Origin: Archilochus colubris
Taxonomy: Eukaryota > Chordata > Aves > Apodiformes > Trochilidae
Direction: 5' to 3'
DNA: 64,000 bases
NCBI GenBank assembly: GCA_023079485.1
Contig: CM041083.1
Coordinates: 169,467,400 to 169,531,399 of the forward strand
The position numbers and the translations under genes are program-made. Shown here piece by piece: positions 1 through 12,739 of the stretch (the first letter of the stretch is position 1; each line of letters opens with the position of its first letter). Under the pieces are notes generated by a model. The model was not told the DNA's origin, ran no database searches, and worked only from the letters and a program-made list of their open reading frames with translations.

Positions 1-705
1 TGGCTTAGGTTCACAGGACTTTAAAGATAACCTGCTTGCAACCTCCCTGCCATGGGCAGGTACACCTCCCACTGGACCAGGTTGCACAAAGCTCCATCCA
101 ACCTGGCCTTGAATATTTCCAGGGAGGGGCCAGCCACAACCTCCCTGGGCAACCTCTGCCAGTGTCTCACCACCCCCCACAGTAAGAATTTCTTCCTAAT
201 ATCCAGTCTCAATCTACCCTCTTTCAGCTGTAAGCCATTAACCCTTGTCCTGTCACTATACACCGTTGTAAAAATTCCCTCTGCAGCTTTCTTGTTGCCC
301 CCCTTCAAGTACTGGAAAGCTGCTCTAAGGTCTCCCTGGAACCTTCTCTTCTCCAGGCTGAACAACCCTGACTGCCTCAGATTGTCTTCAAAGGAGAGGT
401 GCTCAAGCCCTCTGATCATCTTTCCCTCTCTTCCCCTGGACTCACTTGAACAGTTCCACGTCTTTCTTATCCTGGTTGCTCCATAATTGGACACAGAACT
501 CCAGATGGGAGTCTCAAAAGACTGGAGAGGGGGAGAATGACCTCCCTCAACCCACTGACAACGCTTCTTTGGATGTAGCCAGGATGCAGTTGGCTTTCTG
601 GGTTGCAGTGCACATTCACAGCTCATTTTGAGCTTCTCAAAAACAACACCCCCAAGTCCTTCTCCTCAGGGCTGCTCTCAATCCATCTGTATTTGTGCTT
701 GGCAG
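1..705 (-). repeat. CR1 LINE fragment, 3' region, decayed
   Basis: The + strand reads as the reverse complement of a CR1 non-LTR retrotransposon. The order of recognisable blocks is: the 'cctgccatgggcagg' block, the 'accaggttg' and 'ctggccttga' blocks, the 'ttcttcctaatat' block, the 'ctccaggctgaac' block, and finally the 'cccaagtccttctcctcagggctg' type segment. The terminal 8-bp tail repeats are missing or too decayed to recognise at the left edge. Many substitutions separate it from the better copies at 14957 and 62560, so it is older. Similarity fades after about 705. Confidence 0.85.
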
Positions 706-3170
706 CTGAAGTCTTGTTACTGGAGTGGAACACACTTCTGAAAACACAGATGATATTGTTTCAGGATACAGAATTAATCCTTAACCAGATCCATTGCCAT
801 TTGTTGGGTTGAAAATAGAGTCTACTGGCTTGTTCTCGTGATCATATCATAGGGTCCCACGTCAGCAGAGCTGTGGTTATTGCATCTGTCACAGCAAGTA
901 TGAAGTAATTCAACTACAGCTCTATGAAAGAAGTTTAAACTGGAGTACAAGAGCCTGCAGACAGATAGTTTTCATTTATTACCTTGGTGCTGTGTCTAAA
1001 CAATCATATAAATCACCTCTGATATTTAAGAAGTGAGTTCAATATTATGTGACTTCACTGCACCATAATAAATAAAAACTGATATACCCTGTAGTCCATG
1101 ATTTACAAAACAGATGCATAACTTGTGTAAATTGTACTTTTAATCCTCTTTTGCCTGCTGAGATGGATGGGATTTCTGATCTCCTTTCAAAGCAGGCCAC
1201 CTAGTGCTTGCAGAGCTCCAGCACAGTGAGAACCCGACTGCAGAGAGCTTGGTTTGCTCCTTCATTTGCACTCCCTTTAAACCATGGAGGTGCTCATCTA
1301 CTTTTCAAGACATCCCATGCTATAGTGCAACTTAAAAGAATAGAAACTTAAGGCTGTAATTTCACATGCCTGCTCCCTGTCTCACTTCTCTGCTACTTAC
1401 TTAGCTCCAGCACGGTTTTTTGTCAGACCTCTCTATCAACCAGTGTAACTCCCTATCATGGGCAAGAAGAGGCAATAACCAGCACAACATGGTAGGGATT
1501 TACTGAGTTAATGAACTGAAGCAAGTGATGGAAGGTTCTAGCAATAGGACTCCCCCAAGGAGGGGGTAGTACTGGGAGAAAAGAGAAATGACAGAAGGAA
1601 AAGAGGAAAATATGGTAGAAATTGCATCCTCAGGTTCACCAGAGAACAGAATTAAGGTAGAACTACTGACAGCATCCTCTCCAGAATGACACCAAAGCAC
1701 TATTAGAGCAGAGAGACAGCCCCAGCCCTTTACAAGTGCTATTAAAAACCTCGTGAGCTCAGTGGTTTCCATACAGGAATGTGACATCTCCAAAGAAAGA
1801 TGAAAAGCATAGCTTGGAAGGATGTTGCTAATTCTGTAGCTGTCTGATTTGACATGTAACCAGCATCCAGGGGACAGACTTCATCCCAGCATTTTGCTGG
1901 AGCTTTCCTTCTGCTTCCCTTCCTACTCCCAGTGAGACACAAGGGGAAAACCCAACCATTTGGGGTCACTGAAGATCCTATGTCACTTTTCATGGTCTGT
2001 CTCAACTCTGGAGGAGGTCAATCCTGTTGGAATTTTGCACTGGATGAGCTGGATACATCTCTTGGTGGTTCCAAGTGAGAGGTGAGTTTGGGGCTTTTTG
2101 TGCTTATGGAAGAACTCTAAATACTGAGATATTCAACCCAGTACATGGGGTAGCATAGCTAAATTCAGCCTTGCGTGGCTGCCAATGTATTTGACAATGT
2201 ATTTGTCCTTTTTTTGCATGGGTTCAACTTTTAAGTGGAAAATCAGTGATTTCTCATGCTAAAAAGTGCAAAGCTTTTCTTTTCTTTTTTTCTTTTTTTA
2301 TTAAAAAACATTAACACTAGCTAGGGGATCATTTCTGTATCACTAAGAAGTACATTTGTAGAAATCCTGTCTCACAGACAGAATTGAGAAGATTGTTATG
2401 TGTCAGAAGTTATAAACAAATGGTTTTTATGTTTGGTCTTCATCAGATAATGGGCACCTCCATGTAACACATCTTTTGTTAACTACTCTCAGAGACAGAA
2501 TATGGACCAGACTGATGCATCTGGCATGGCAGTGCTGACAGTTTGACAGTGGCAGGGAATTCAATAGAAGAGGTCTGAACAAGCTTCTTTCTGTCATAAA
2601 TTTCAGAAAATTACAGTAGGGCTCTGAATTTTAAAGCAAGTTTTGCCTTCTTCAAGAGACATTTGGCAAACTATATGCTACTGCCTGTGTGCTTTGTGCA
2701 GCTTCTTGTCAGGTATTTCAAAGGAGACCTGTTATGTCAGACAGTATTTTGTCACTGGTAAAAACAGTACATACATAGGTGGGGAAAAAAAAAAAAACCT
2801 GAAATCATCCTCCTCAGTGCTTTGTCCTGTTGGCAGAACTTGATTTTTGACTAAGGAACATCTTGCATTATATCTATATCACCCCTGGTAAAGGATGCTG
2901 GCTGAAAAGCAAATTGGGCGTGCTGATCCTTCTTATGAATGTCAGAGAGTTGTTTAATGTATCACTATATAAAAACAGCAGGCCTGTATGTATACATCTT
3001 CATATTCATATATACATATATATCATATATATCACAATATATACCTTGCACAGATCTGGGAAGTTTTATTTAGATGCAAATGAAACATTCTGTCTTATAT
3101 GGCATGTATTTTTCTCTCTCTCTCTCACACTCACACATACTGCCCTCAGAAATACCATGCTAAGTGGCAA
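706..3170. other. Intergenic, no gene recognised
   Basis: There are no convincing exons: short ORFs on both strands lack homology I can recognise. It holds a pyrimidine tract near 2276-2300, an A-run at 2786-2798 and an AT-rich TA/CA stretch near 2990-3050. Nothing else stands out. Confidence 0.5.
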
Positions 3171-3411
3171 CTTACTTGTAGTGAAATGAGGCAACCAGGT
3201 GCCACTAATTGCCAGGGAGTGAGCATGAGCTTGTGTCAAGCCCACCTGTGCCTAATTAGGGTGGGCCCCCACTGCGCATGAGCAGGACCAGGGGGCCAAT
3301 AAAAGGCCTTTTAGTGCCCACCCTCATCAGGTACAGGTGGGCTTGATACAAGCTCATGCTCACTCCCTGGCAATTAGTGGCACCTGGTTGCCTCATTTCA
3401 CTACACTTACT
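3171..3411. mobile_element. 229-bp near-palindromic element with 6-bp target-site duplications
   Basis: The element proper is 3177-3405. Its left arm (3177-3266, 90 bp) and right arm (3316-3405) are inverted copies differing at only four positions, around a 49-bp loop (3267-3315). The direct repeat CTTACT flanks it on both sides (3171-3176 and 3406-3411). The outer ends are TGTAGTG and CACTACA, so it starts TG and ends CA. The loop contains an AATAAA (3298-3303). TG/CA ends with a 6-bp duplication are typical of retroviral LTR integration (alpharetrovirus or ERVK type). Arms this long and this well matched are instead typical of foldback elements or MITEs. I cannot name the family. The boundaries are directly visible; the class is inference. 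Confidence 0.85.
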
Positions 3412-6400
3412 ATTTAAACTAATTGCAAATATTAATTTTTTTACTCGCACCTTAAAATTTGACAGCCTCAAACCTGCAATTAAATTTACTCAGCCTTAAC
3501 ACCATTGACATATATCAGGTTTCTGCAGTCTCTTCAAATGTATTTATATAGAAAATAGTATTTATTCCCCTGGCACACCAGAGATAGAAGGGGACAAAAT
3601 AAATGCCTTGACTTAAAAAAAAAAAAAAAAAAAAGGGAGGCCATAATCTCTATTCTGAATCCTGGCACATTTCCTGTTTCTGAGGTATAGGCTCTTACCC
3701 CATCACACGCCAGCTATCAGGAGCCTGTGTTCTAATGCTTTGCCTCATAAAAAACCCTTAATCTTTTGTGATAAGGAAAATCAGCCATTCAAAGCTCCAA
3801 AGCTCCAGAGGGTTGTCCCCCCCCTCCATGAAATGAAGGAATCAGGAGCTGACATTGTGCCTTCAGGCAAACCTGCCTTGGCAGAGCCTCAAGGAACTCA
3901 GATCTAGGATGAGAAGAAAAAGCATTTGACTATTTCCTAAGACAAGCCCCATGCAAACTCCCCAGTGGTTCTCTGGAAACCCTGAAGTTCTTTCCAGCAC
4001 AAACCATTTGTATCAATCAGCTTTCAACCATAAAAAAAAATGCTTTCAATGCTCTGAAAAATCAACATAAATTTGGTGATGAATAAGCTAAATCAGGTTA
4101 ATTTAACTTTGTTTTCTGATATAAAAATGGTAAGATAGGTTTAAAAGGGAAATTAAATCCATTCCCATTTTTCTCCTTTGGACGAGGTATATTACTAAAG
4201 AACCCATCATCAGTACATTATTGTAACCTGTGCTTCAGGGACTTTATTATACTATTAATTTCAGCTAATTAAGAGTCAGACAGTTCTACATTTATGACCA
4301 TTGTAGACATTTTAACATAAAGTAAAGAAATACAGGTATTTAAAAATTTCAGCCACCAATTTCTTTCCTGTACCTCATCTTCAGTGCCCCCAAGGAGCAG
4401 AAAATCACAGTTAATTCATCTTGACCAAACTTTTAGTAGCAGGAAAACACTTAAGAAATTTTTTGCAAGCAACCTCTCAAGATAACATCTTGCAGGGACA
4501 GGCCTCAGCACCTCCATGTATCCAAAGCTCATGAAATGAAAAGCTGCTGGTAATTCTGGAAGCTTTTTGGCAGATGCTTGTTTTAGGATTTTTTTACATA
4601 GTGTAATGTAACCAGTAAAACACGGTCTTACCAAGATGTAATCATTTTAATCCATGTTTGACTCTTGAAAAAACTCGATTTACTTTCACAACCAAGTGAG
4701 CTGTAGCTATTGATAATACCACGGAACATTTCTGCTGCTCTGCAATAGGTATTGTATTTTCTCTATGCCATATTTTTTCAACAAAGAAACTTAAAGACTT
4801 TTGCTTAGAGGCTGCAATCTGTTCCATTCCTGTGTTGTTTTACCAAGGAAAGAAAAAGCATGGAGCTGCTTCTTCCAGAAAGTACCAGGCTTCTTGTTTT
4901 AAAAAGCTGTGCCTTGACTTAATGACAGAATATTGTAGGCATTGCTGTGATCATTATCCACATATCTCTAAATGCCAATTTAAAAAAAAATAAAAAATTC
5001 CTATTTAGCCTCAGGGGTAGTTTATCTTTAGCCTGTCCATTCTGTTATTGACCCAATGGACTCCAGATGCAGCACTCCATACATCACAAGTACACAGGGT
5101 GATCATCACCAATACTTCAGCTAAACTTTAAGATGTATTCTGGAAATACATTTCAGACGTTGTTTACATTCTACATTTCTGCTCTGATCATCCTAAGGGA
5201 CAGCTGAAAAATTTAAGTTACTTGGTTCACAACATGCCATGTAAATGTAACATTGCTGAGCTGAGAAAATTTAACTGGGAAAATGAAATAGGCTTCAGCA
5301 AAAGTAGTTCAGAAACACCTACTCAGAAACGCTACAAAAACGTTACTCCCTGCATGCTTTTCACACATTTCTATTCTTTGTCTCATTCTTGACAATAATT
5401 TTGCTCTTCAAACAGTGATTTGCCAAGAGGTCCTTGGAAAGGAGTGTAGCATTGCCCATTTTTCACAATGACATCCTCCTCCAGGGGTAGTATTTCTGCC
5501 TCTCTGACACCAGACTTTTCGGGTATCTTGTGTTACACTGAGCTTCTACACAACCGTGTGGATGGAGTGAGGCACTGCTGCTTCATGTTAGGTTATTGAT
5601 TCCTTCTTGCTTCTAGTTTCTATTTTTTTTTTTTTGAGACAACTGAGAAGGAATTCTGGGAGATGTTACGTTCCTATTATTGCGAAGAGGTGCCAGCAAG
5701 TGGCATTACAATTTGGTAGTTTGCCTTCAATATTTGGATGAAAAAGACAGTAGCACTTTCATTAAAATGTCATCATGCTTATAAAGCATTTATTTTCTAT
5801 ACTGAATCAGGGAGGAAAGGAAACAATCTCTGAGGAGATTAAGAACCAGAGAGAATTAAATGTCACACAACAGTGGTTATTTGTGTGTGGATCCAGGCAA
5901 TCAGAACAACCATATTGACTGAGACTGACTGAAACCTTAAACATATGCTCAAGCTACTGAATCTGAGATGAAAAGCACATTTTAAGACATGTAGCAGCAG
6001 CACACAGCAAACTGTACAACAAAACCACCAGAAATGAAGAAGAAAGCACACCATGAAGAATCCATTAAAATATTTTCATTGTGGGAAAAGATTCACAATT
6101 CCATTTCCAAAAGATTCACAAAACCATTTCCAGTTCAAGAATAAATTCTGTAAAAACAGTGATCAACTGGGTCATGCATAGAAAAGAGAAAGGTCATCAA
6201 AAAGCAAAGCAGCTGCCATAAAATGAATCCAAATGGTAATGGCATTGGATTCACCAAAACTGCTGTAGCAGTCATCTCCAGAGTAGCTGAATTTGAGAAA
6301 GAAAATAAGAGCCAGGTTTATTTACATGTGGAAGGAGCAATATTAGAAATGCAGCACAGTAAAGCATCTGTTGTTCCTCTGCTTTCACAGCAGGAATATT

Positions 6401-8330
6401 AGGGACTACTTAAATAGATGAAGTTGCAGAAAATTTAATTACCACTAAACATTTGCAGGGGAATTCATCGTTCCCTGGAGTTACCCCAGCTGATGTAATG
6501 ATGGTATATGATACCTCTGGGCTTTAAAGGGGAAGCATATGCAGCAACTGGTTGGAAACAAATGAGAGATGTGCACAGAGTGTACAGTATCTGCAGATTC
6601 AAGAAATCAGATTTATCCTACAACAGAAATAATCTAAAATATGAAAAGAGCAGCTGACACCTTTTATGATGACACCATAAACTGCAGGAAGGCAAAGATG
6701 TAATTTTTCTTACAACTTCCAAAAAATAAGGAAAAAGGGAAAAATAACTGAAACACTGCCAGAACTCTGCAATGATCTTTAATGTTACATTCAGCAAACT
6801 TGGCACTTGAGCATGGCAGGCTCTGACAGTGGGGCTCATATCAACACTGACCTCAACATTACCAATTCCCCAGTGAAGACCAGGATCTCTTAGCTAGTTC
6901 AGATGATATATCTGCCTCATTATTGCATTTTTGGCAAGTCCATCCTAACTTAAATTCATCCACAAGTACAGACTGAAGTGTGTTATCATGTGAGTGTGTT
7001 ATCCATGAGTGTGTTATCTAATAGCAGATACATGTTTAATTCAATCTAATACCATATGGCTTAGAGTAGCTGTACCTGCTGGTTAGCAGGCATACACACA
7101 CAGCAGATACTATTAGGTATTGTTGGCATGCAATGTTATTTGAGTTATTACAGAACTAGCAAGGAAAGACACCCTGAAAACTCCTTTAGGTGACTGAGTA
7201 TTATAACTGATCCTTAAGGAAAAATTCATAGATTAACTAAGCTCATTCTAGCAATAAATGTGAGCATACATCACCAGGCAAAAGCTGAAGAAATCTATAA
7301 GGAATCTGAAGTGCAGTACAGTCCCATTCTTTTCTGACAGCAGCCAGTTACTGAGAAGGTGTTTGGCCATTTTCTAATTGAACAGCTTGGCAGTGGAAAT
7401 GCTGGATTGCTCTGCTTTCATCAAAACCTTCTACAGAAGCTTAGGCTGTGATCTGGTTGTGGCTGCTGGCCAGAAACCCAACCAAGCTGGATGCTCACTG
7501 TGGCTCAGCTGACTGGCTATCTAGGTCCCTGGCAATATGCCAGCTGCTCAGTTGGTTTCTTGGCTCCCCAGCCTTGTCAGCTGGCAAAGAGATAACTGTT
7601 CCCTTTTTGCCAGAAAGGCTGCAGAGCCAACGTGTTTTGTTCCAGCTCTCAATGAAACAAAATATTGACAAGCTGGAATTTCCTGTAGAATAAAAAAATT
7701 GCTTTCCAGCCAGCTCCAGTTATTATTGTATGCTCTTGAGTAGCACAGTGACAGCGTCACTGCCTCATGTCAGCAAACACAATGCACAGGACGGATGTGA
7801 ATCCAGAGCTCCTCCCAAGCCTCTGGATAAGAATCTTGTAGCATCTGAAACCATTTCTGTGCAGTACAATGCAACTTTTGACAAAGGAAGTTTGTGATGC
7901 TTTCTATTTTGTACTAAAAGACCTATTAAGCTGGCTCTGGGTTCTGGTTTTGCTGTGAGAGAATTTGAAAATAATTTTTCATTTCAGACACACTGTAGTT
8001 TTGAGAGAATGTAGAGTCTAGTTCTGTGAGGAGAGAGAAGATCCTATGGTATGCAGGTTTCCATAGAGACCTAGGTCCAGGGTAGCTTTGAACCATGCAG
8101 GTGCAGTGGGAAAAGCCCAGGACAGCTGATCCAGGCTGGGAAGCCCAAGTATTCTGTACCATAAGCATCACACTCACTATAGATTAGGAAGTGTGTGAGG
8201 TTGTCTGGAGGCTTCTGCCATGGCTATTCTTCCACTCGCTGTGACCATCACATTTTCCCTGGAGCTGTTGTGCTGGTAGTGTTGGACACTCAGCCTTCAC
8301 TGCTAGAAGAGCACAGCTCGTGACTGCTAT
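3412..8330. other. Intergenic, no gene recognised
   Basis: No exon or RNA gene is recognisable. It contains a 20-base A-run (about 3616-3635), a T-run near 5621-5633, an imperfect 25-bp tandem duplication at about 6087-6133 (aaaagattcaca plus a diverged tail, twice), and three copies of GTGTGTTATC between 6978 and 7020. ORFs up to about 80 codons occur on both strands and look like chance. Confidence 0.5.
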
Positions 8331-8339
8331 ATGGAGCCA

Positions 8340-8500
8340 AGCATAAATTTGTATTGTATATTAGCACTGGGGTTAATATTAGTTCATTATCATTATTCTA
8401 TTAAATCTGTTTTCACTTCAACCCATGGGTCTCCTTTCCTTTTCCTGATTCTCTCTCCCAGGTGTGGTCAGGTAATAGAGCAACTGTCCAAACCCTGACA
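8340..8500 (+). mobile_element. Possible endogenous-retrovirus LTR 3' remnant
   Basis: The segment has a 'ctattaaat' block, then 'tcaaccca' and 'ctgattctctctccca', and ends near '...aaccctgaca' at 8500. This order resembles the R-U5 end of avian ERV LTRs as I remember them. No internal retroviral sequence, no second LTR and no target duplication could be found, so the 5' boundary is a guess. It could also be unrelated old sequence. Confidence 0.35.
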
Positions 8501-11500
8501 GTCTGAGAACTCATTAGTCAGCAGGACATAATTGTCCCACTGAGGGATAAGTTCAGTATATAATCTATGGAATATGTGCTTTATGCATGTTGTTTTGAAA
8601 GATGACACATATCAGTTACAGATTAAACTCCAGGGAAAATAAAAACAGCAATAGCTGCAACACAGTTATAAATAATTACGTTTTTACTGCTTTTAAAAAC
8701 CAACAAACCAGATTAATGAAACATTCAACGAAAAGACATCAGAAAATGTCATGGCATTATACCATAATACCATAAAACCAAGCCTTGTCAGAGACAAATG
8801 CCATGGTCCAACCCAGACCAAAGATTAGTGACAGGATGAGTAACAAAATGATGGACTCAGATGAAGAGCTCCTGTGTGGCAGCTGGGAGGTGTGGCAGGA
8901 GTGTTTCCAAAGACACCCTGAGCGAGGTATAAATGGCCAAGCGAGTCAACACGTGGCTCTGCACCTGGTGGCAGAAGCAGCTCATTTAAGGTGTTTCCAT
9001 TCTCAGTTGTCTCTGTGCTACCCCCAGTGGCAGGCTGACATGTTGATTGTGTTGTTGAACTGGATCAGCAAAAAGGAAGTAAATCAGGTTGTTTACTAGT
9101 CTTCTCATTACGATCTCGTTAGCTGCTTGATTTCACAAATGCTCATGCTGGCACAGTCCAGCAGCAGTGCAGATGCAGAAGCAGGTAGCTGGGATGGGGA
9201 AGCAGAAGGGTACACTATAAACAGATAAGCCAGGAGAAGTTATTCATTAAATTAGTACATTATGAGCTTTAGACTTCAGGGGGGAGGAAGGAGTATCAAG
9301 CACAGCAGATCCTTCCCAGCTTGCTGTGAGGGGATCAGTGGAAGGGCTTACCAAGGCTTTGAGAAGAGGAGTGTATGCTGTGCCAACTGTTAGAGGCAGG
9401 ATTAAAAAGATTACAAATGACCTATCTGCCTTTGAGAAGGCAGTCGCTGTTATTACAAAGTACACCAGTAAAATTTATTTCATTTAATTTAAAGTCTCGC
9501 CCAAATTTAATAAAGCTTTAGTTCTAGGGGAACATTTTTCAGACCTAGTAGCATTTAAAAAAGACAAAAAACCTGACACCATCATGCAAGGGTGCATTCA
9601 TTTACAGGGAAAAAAATAATAAGGGAGGGTCTAGTAAGAAAATATACAGCAAACAGCCATCAAGTCACAGACCAGCTCTTCATCTCCTTTTATAGAACTG
9701 GCATGCAGTAGCTTAGGGAGCTGACATACAAGTCAGTCTGAGATAATCTTTCAACAAGTTGCTCCAAGCCAGTAATCCTGAAAATACCAAGCTTAAAAGA
9801 CAGGTGCAGACAGTGACTCAGGGCAGCTCCAGGGACATGACTGTATTTTTGACAAAAAGATGCCAGACACTTATTTTTGATACTTTAAAAGAACAGACAG
9901 ACATCAGTACAGGTGTATGACTCCAACCAGCCGACTTCGCTGGTTTCCTTCACTGGGCCTAATCCTGTCCCCTACACAGGCAGTGATGTCCCAGCCTTGC
10001 CATGTCCTGTCCGTGTCCCCTGAGAGGTGCCTGATGCCCTGGGCTGGGGCTTTCCCCACACCTTGGCTGGGGGGAGTGTGATGGGCTCCAACTGGTCAGG
10101 CCTTGCCTTGAAAAATACAAAACTCCACAGAAAGTACCAGAGCCCAGAAACTGATATTCTATTTCTTCATAATTAATATATGTCTTAAGAATTGTTGGCT
10201 TATTAGCCAAGTTTCCTGTGCTTTTACATAAGCAGTATTTAAATAAATTGAAAAAAAAAATCACTATTTAAATGCTATCCCCATTTTTATCGTTGCATAA
10301 AACCCCACAACTTTCCTGACAAACAATGGCATGTTGTGTGTTATGTTTCCTAGTTTCCTGATGAGGGTAAATCTTGATTTTTTCAAGGTTTTGGCAGGGA
10401 GCCATAGGAACTCATTATTCTGAATAGTCTCAGGAGAATTCTGAAACAAAAGAAATGAAAGGCTTGAATTTATTTTTATAGCATGGTTTATCATGTTTAC
10501 ATTGCTTCCAGATCTATTTTGTGTTGGACATTTTTTAAGTTTTGGTACTGGAAAATAAACAAAACTGTCTTACAGAATTTTTTAATGTCACAAAAACTGA
10601 GAAGTATTTTGATGAAGGTGTTGGTAAAAAAGAAGTATTTGTTTGTTAGCTAAAGGTGTGCAAAACTTACAAAATGTCTTATGAGTTAATGCCTTAACCC
10701 AAATGACATAATATTTCTAAGCCAAGCTAGTCCCAGTGGGCACTGAAATGATGATCAGCTTGAGTTAGATTTGATTTTATTATTCATTTATTTTCTCTCC
10801 ATCCCTGAGGGAGGACTGCAAGATCCCCTGCAGTCCCTGGGAATATGCTAAACCTTTTAATTATCCCACTCAGCTTGTGACAGACTGCAGAAACAGTTAC
10901 ACTTTGCTTCTTTTATCTGCCTCGTCTGGGCATGGTTTGTGGGCTTTGTGACACAGATTGTTATGTTCTAGAGTAATTTAAAATATGGTTTGTCTACTTG
11001 TTGGCAAAATGAGTAAGTGAATCCTCTGACTTCTAAAGTACCTAAAACACAGCCCAGAAACTGCCTGTGACCAGGGACTGAACAGAAAAAAAAAGCCACA
11101 GCATAAGTCAAAACAGAAGCTAGGCAGAAGCACAATTGTCCAGAAAAGTAATGGGAGATCCAGGTGGAAAAATTTTTATATCCTTCTCATAGGGCTCAGG
11201 TGCCATCCAAGAGAAAAAAGCAACTTACAAGGATGTCAGGCTAGGTTTTCTCTCTATAAAGTGGGGAAAGTTAGACTTTGAAATCCCCCACTAGTGAAAA
11301 AGCTACAAGGCCAGCATCTTTTCATAGTTTTGTTTGTTTGTTTTGTCATCTTCTCTTCCCTAGCCCCTCTCCTAGCATGCACAGCTTTGGATTCTCATCG
11401 AATTCAGCTTTGGGAGCTCTTTATTTCCCGTATTCCCAAAGCCACTGCACCACATGCTACCTTGTCTGCACCTATAATCACAGTGGAATTCCAGTTCTGT

Positions 11501-12120
11501 TGTTCCTTCTCCCGAGGCTCACTCTTGTATGCTGAGACTCAAATCTCTTCTATATTCTGGGTCTGTCTTTTGGTGAAGGACAAGAGTCATTATCTGAAAG
11601 CATTAAAGAACCCATCACATACTGTTCAACCCACTTCCTCATTTGCGTCCTACTTGTGTCTAAAGGAGCTGCTGCTGAATGGGAGTAATATTGGGAAGTA
11701 ATAGAAGTCTGCTCTTTCTGTGCAAATAGCAAGAAATCCCAGGCTTCAAGAGCACTTACAATTAAATATACAGCCCTCTGTAACTCATAGGAATTTAAAA
11801 ATCAGTGGCATGCTTGATGGGGCAAATGGCACACATGATGTACAAAGGAGCACAGAGCTTAAAAACGAGTAGAAAGTGAGAGAGGGCACAGGAATTTCAG
11901 AGAGGGTTTGCCAGTCACCTGTCTGTGCCTCATCTGACTAAAACCAAACTGTTCTCTAACTCATCTACCCTGCTGAGCCAGCCAGTCAGCTGGAAGGCAA
12001 ACTTGACTTTCATGAGGCTTTCATGAGTAACCAGAAGGCAGCCCTCCAGTCCAGACTAGGCAGGAAGGACCCACCTCACAGACATATTTTCCCTCATAGC
12101 TGAGAGGCCGGAGCTTAGCA
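8501..12120. other. Intergenic, upstream of the AKAP11 CpG island
   Basis: No exon is recognised. A GC-richer patch lies at about 9950-10130, and poly-A runs occur near 10251. ORFs at 8785-9099 (+) and 11294-11701 (+) have no homology I recognise, and their composition is not coding-like. Confidence 0.5.
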
Positions 12121-12413
12121 CCTCACTTCCCGAGGGCTTTGCAACAATCCCCAGTGCCAGGCATAGAGAACACGAAGCTCCGCGCCTCGCCACGTATCCG
12201 CCGCAGAGCAGCATCCGACGGTGACTGTGCCGACAGGACTGGTGGCAGAGACCCGGCGGAAGGGGTGGAGGCGGCTGGGGGTGGCGGGCAGTTCCACCCG
12301 GCTTACGCCATCTCTAGGAAAGCGCCTTGGGGAGATGGGCTGGAACAAGCCAGGGGTCCGTCCCAGGGCCGGCACCAGCCGGGACTTGCTCCTGTGAGGA
12401 GAGCACGGGCCGG

Positions 12414-12437
12414 TAACGGCCGTAACGGCCACAACGG
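12414..12437 (+). promoter_or_regulatory. Three MYB-like sites at exact 9-bp spacing
   Basis: TAACGG occurs at 12414-12419 and 12423-12428, and CAACGG at 12432-12437. All fit the MYB consensus YAACNG. The surrounding 9-bp unit is a short tandem repeat, so it may be simple slippage with fortuitous sites. It lies about 300-400 bp upstream of the first splice donor. Confidence 0.45.
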
Positions 12438-12561
12438 CCACCGACACCGCACACCAGCCTTCACACGAGCCCCGCCCAACAGCCCCATTCTAAACCGCCC
12501 CCGCCCCCTTTCTCCGAGGCTCTTCCGGGACGGCCGCCAATGGGAACGCGGGTACAGATAC

Positions 12562-12569
12562 CACGTGAC
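12562..12569 (+). promoter_or_regulatory. E-box CACGTGAC (USF/TFE-type, CLEAR-like)
   Basis: CACGTGAC lies 21 bp downstream of a CCAAT box in the CpG island. It matches the core of E-boxes bound by USF and MiT/TFE factors; the full palindromic CLEAR consensus is not complete on the 5' side (CCACGTGAC). A TFEB/TFE3 link is inference, of interest because AKAP11 is connected to autophagy. Confidence 0.45.
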
Positions 12570-12739
12570 TCCACATCTCCCCCTCCCACCTCCTCCCTCC
12601 CTCCCCGCTGCCGAAGGGGAGGGGATTGGTGGGAAGCGTCGCGAGAGCGGAGGCGCGCGGCAGTGGGCGGGGCGGAGCCGGGAGGAGGTGGGGCGGGGCG
12701 GGGCGGGCGAGGGTCGCTGGGCTGGGCTGAGCTGCGCCG

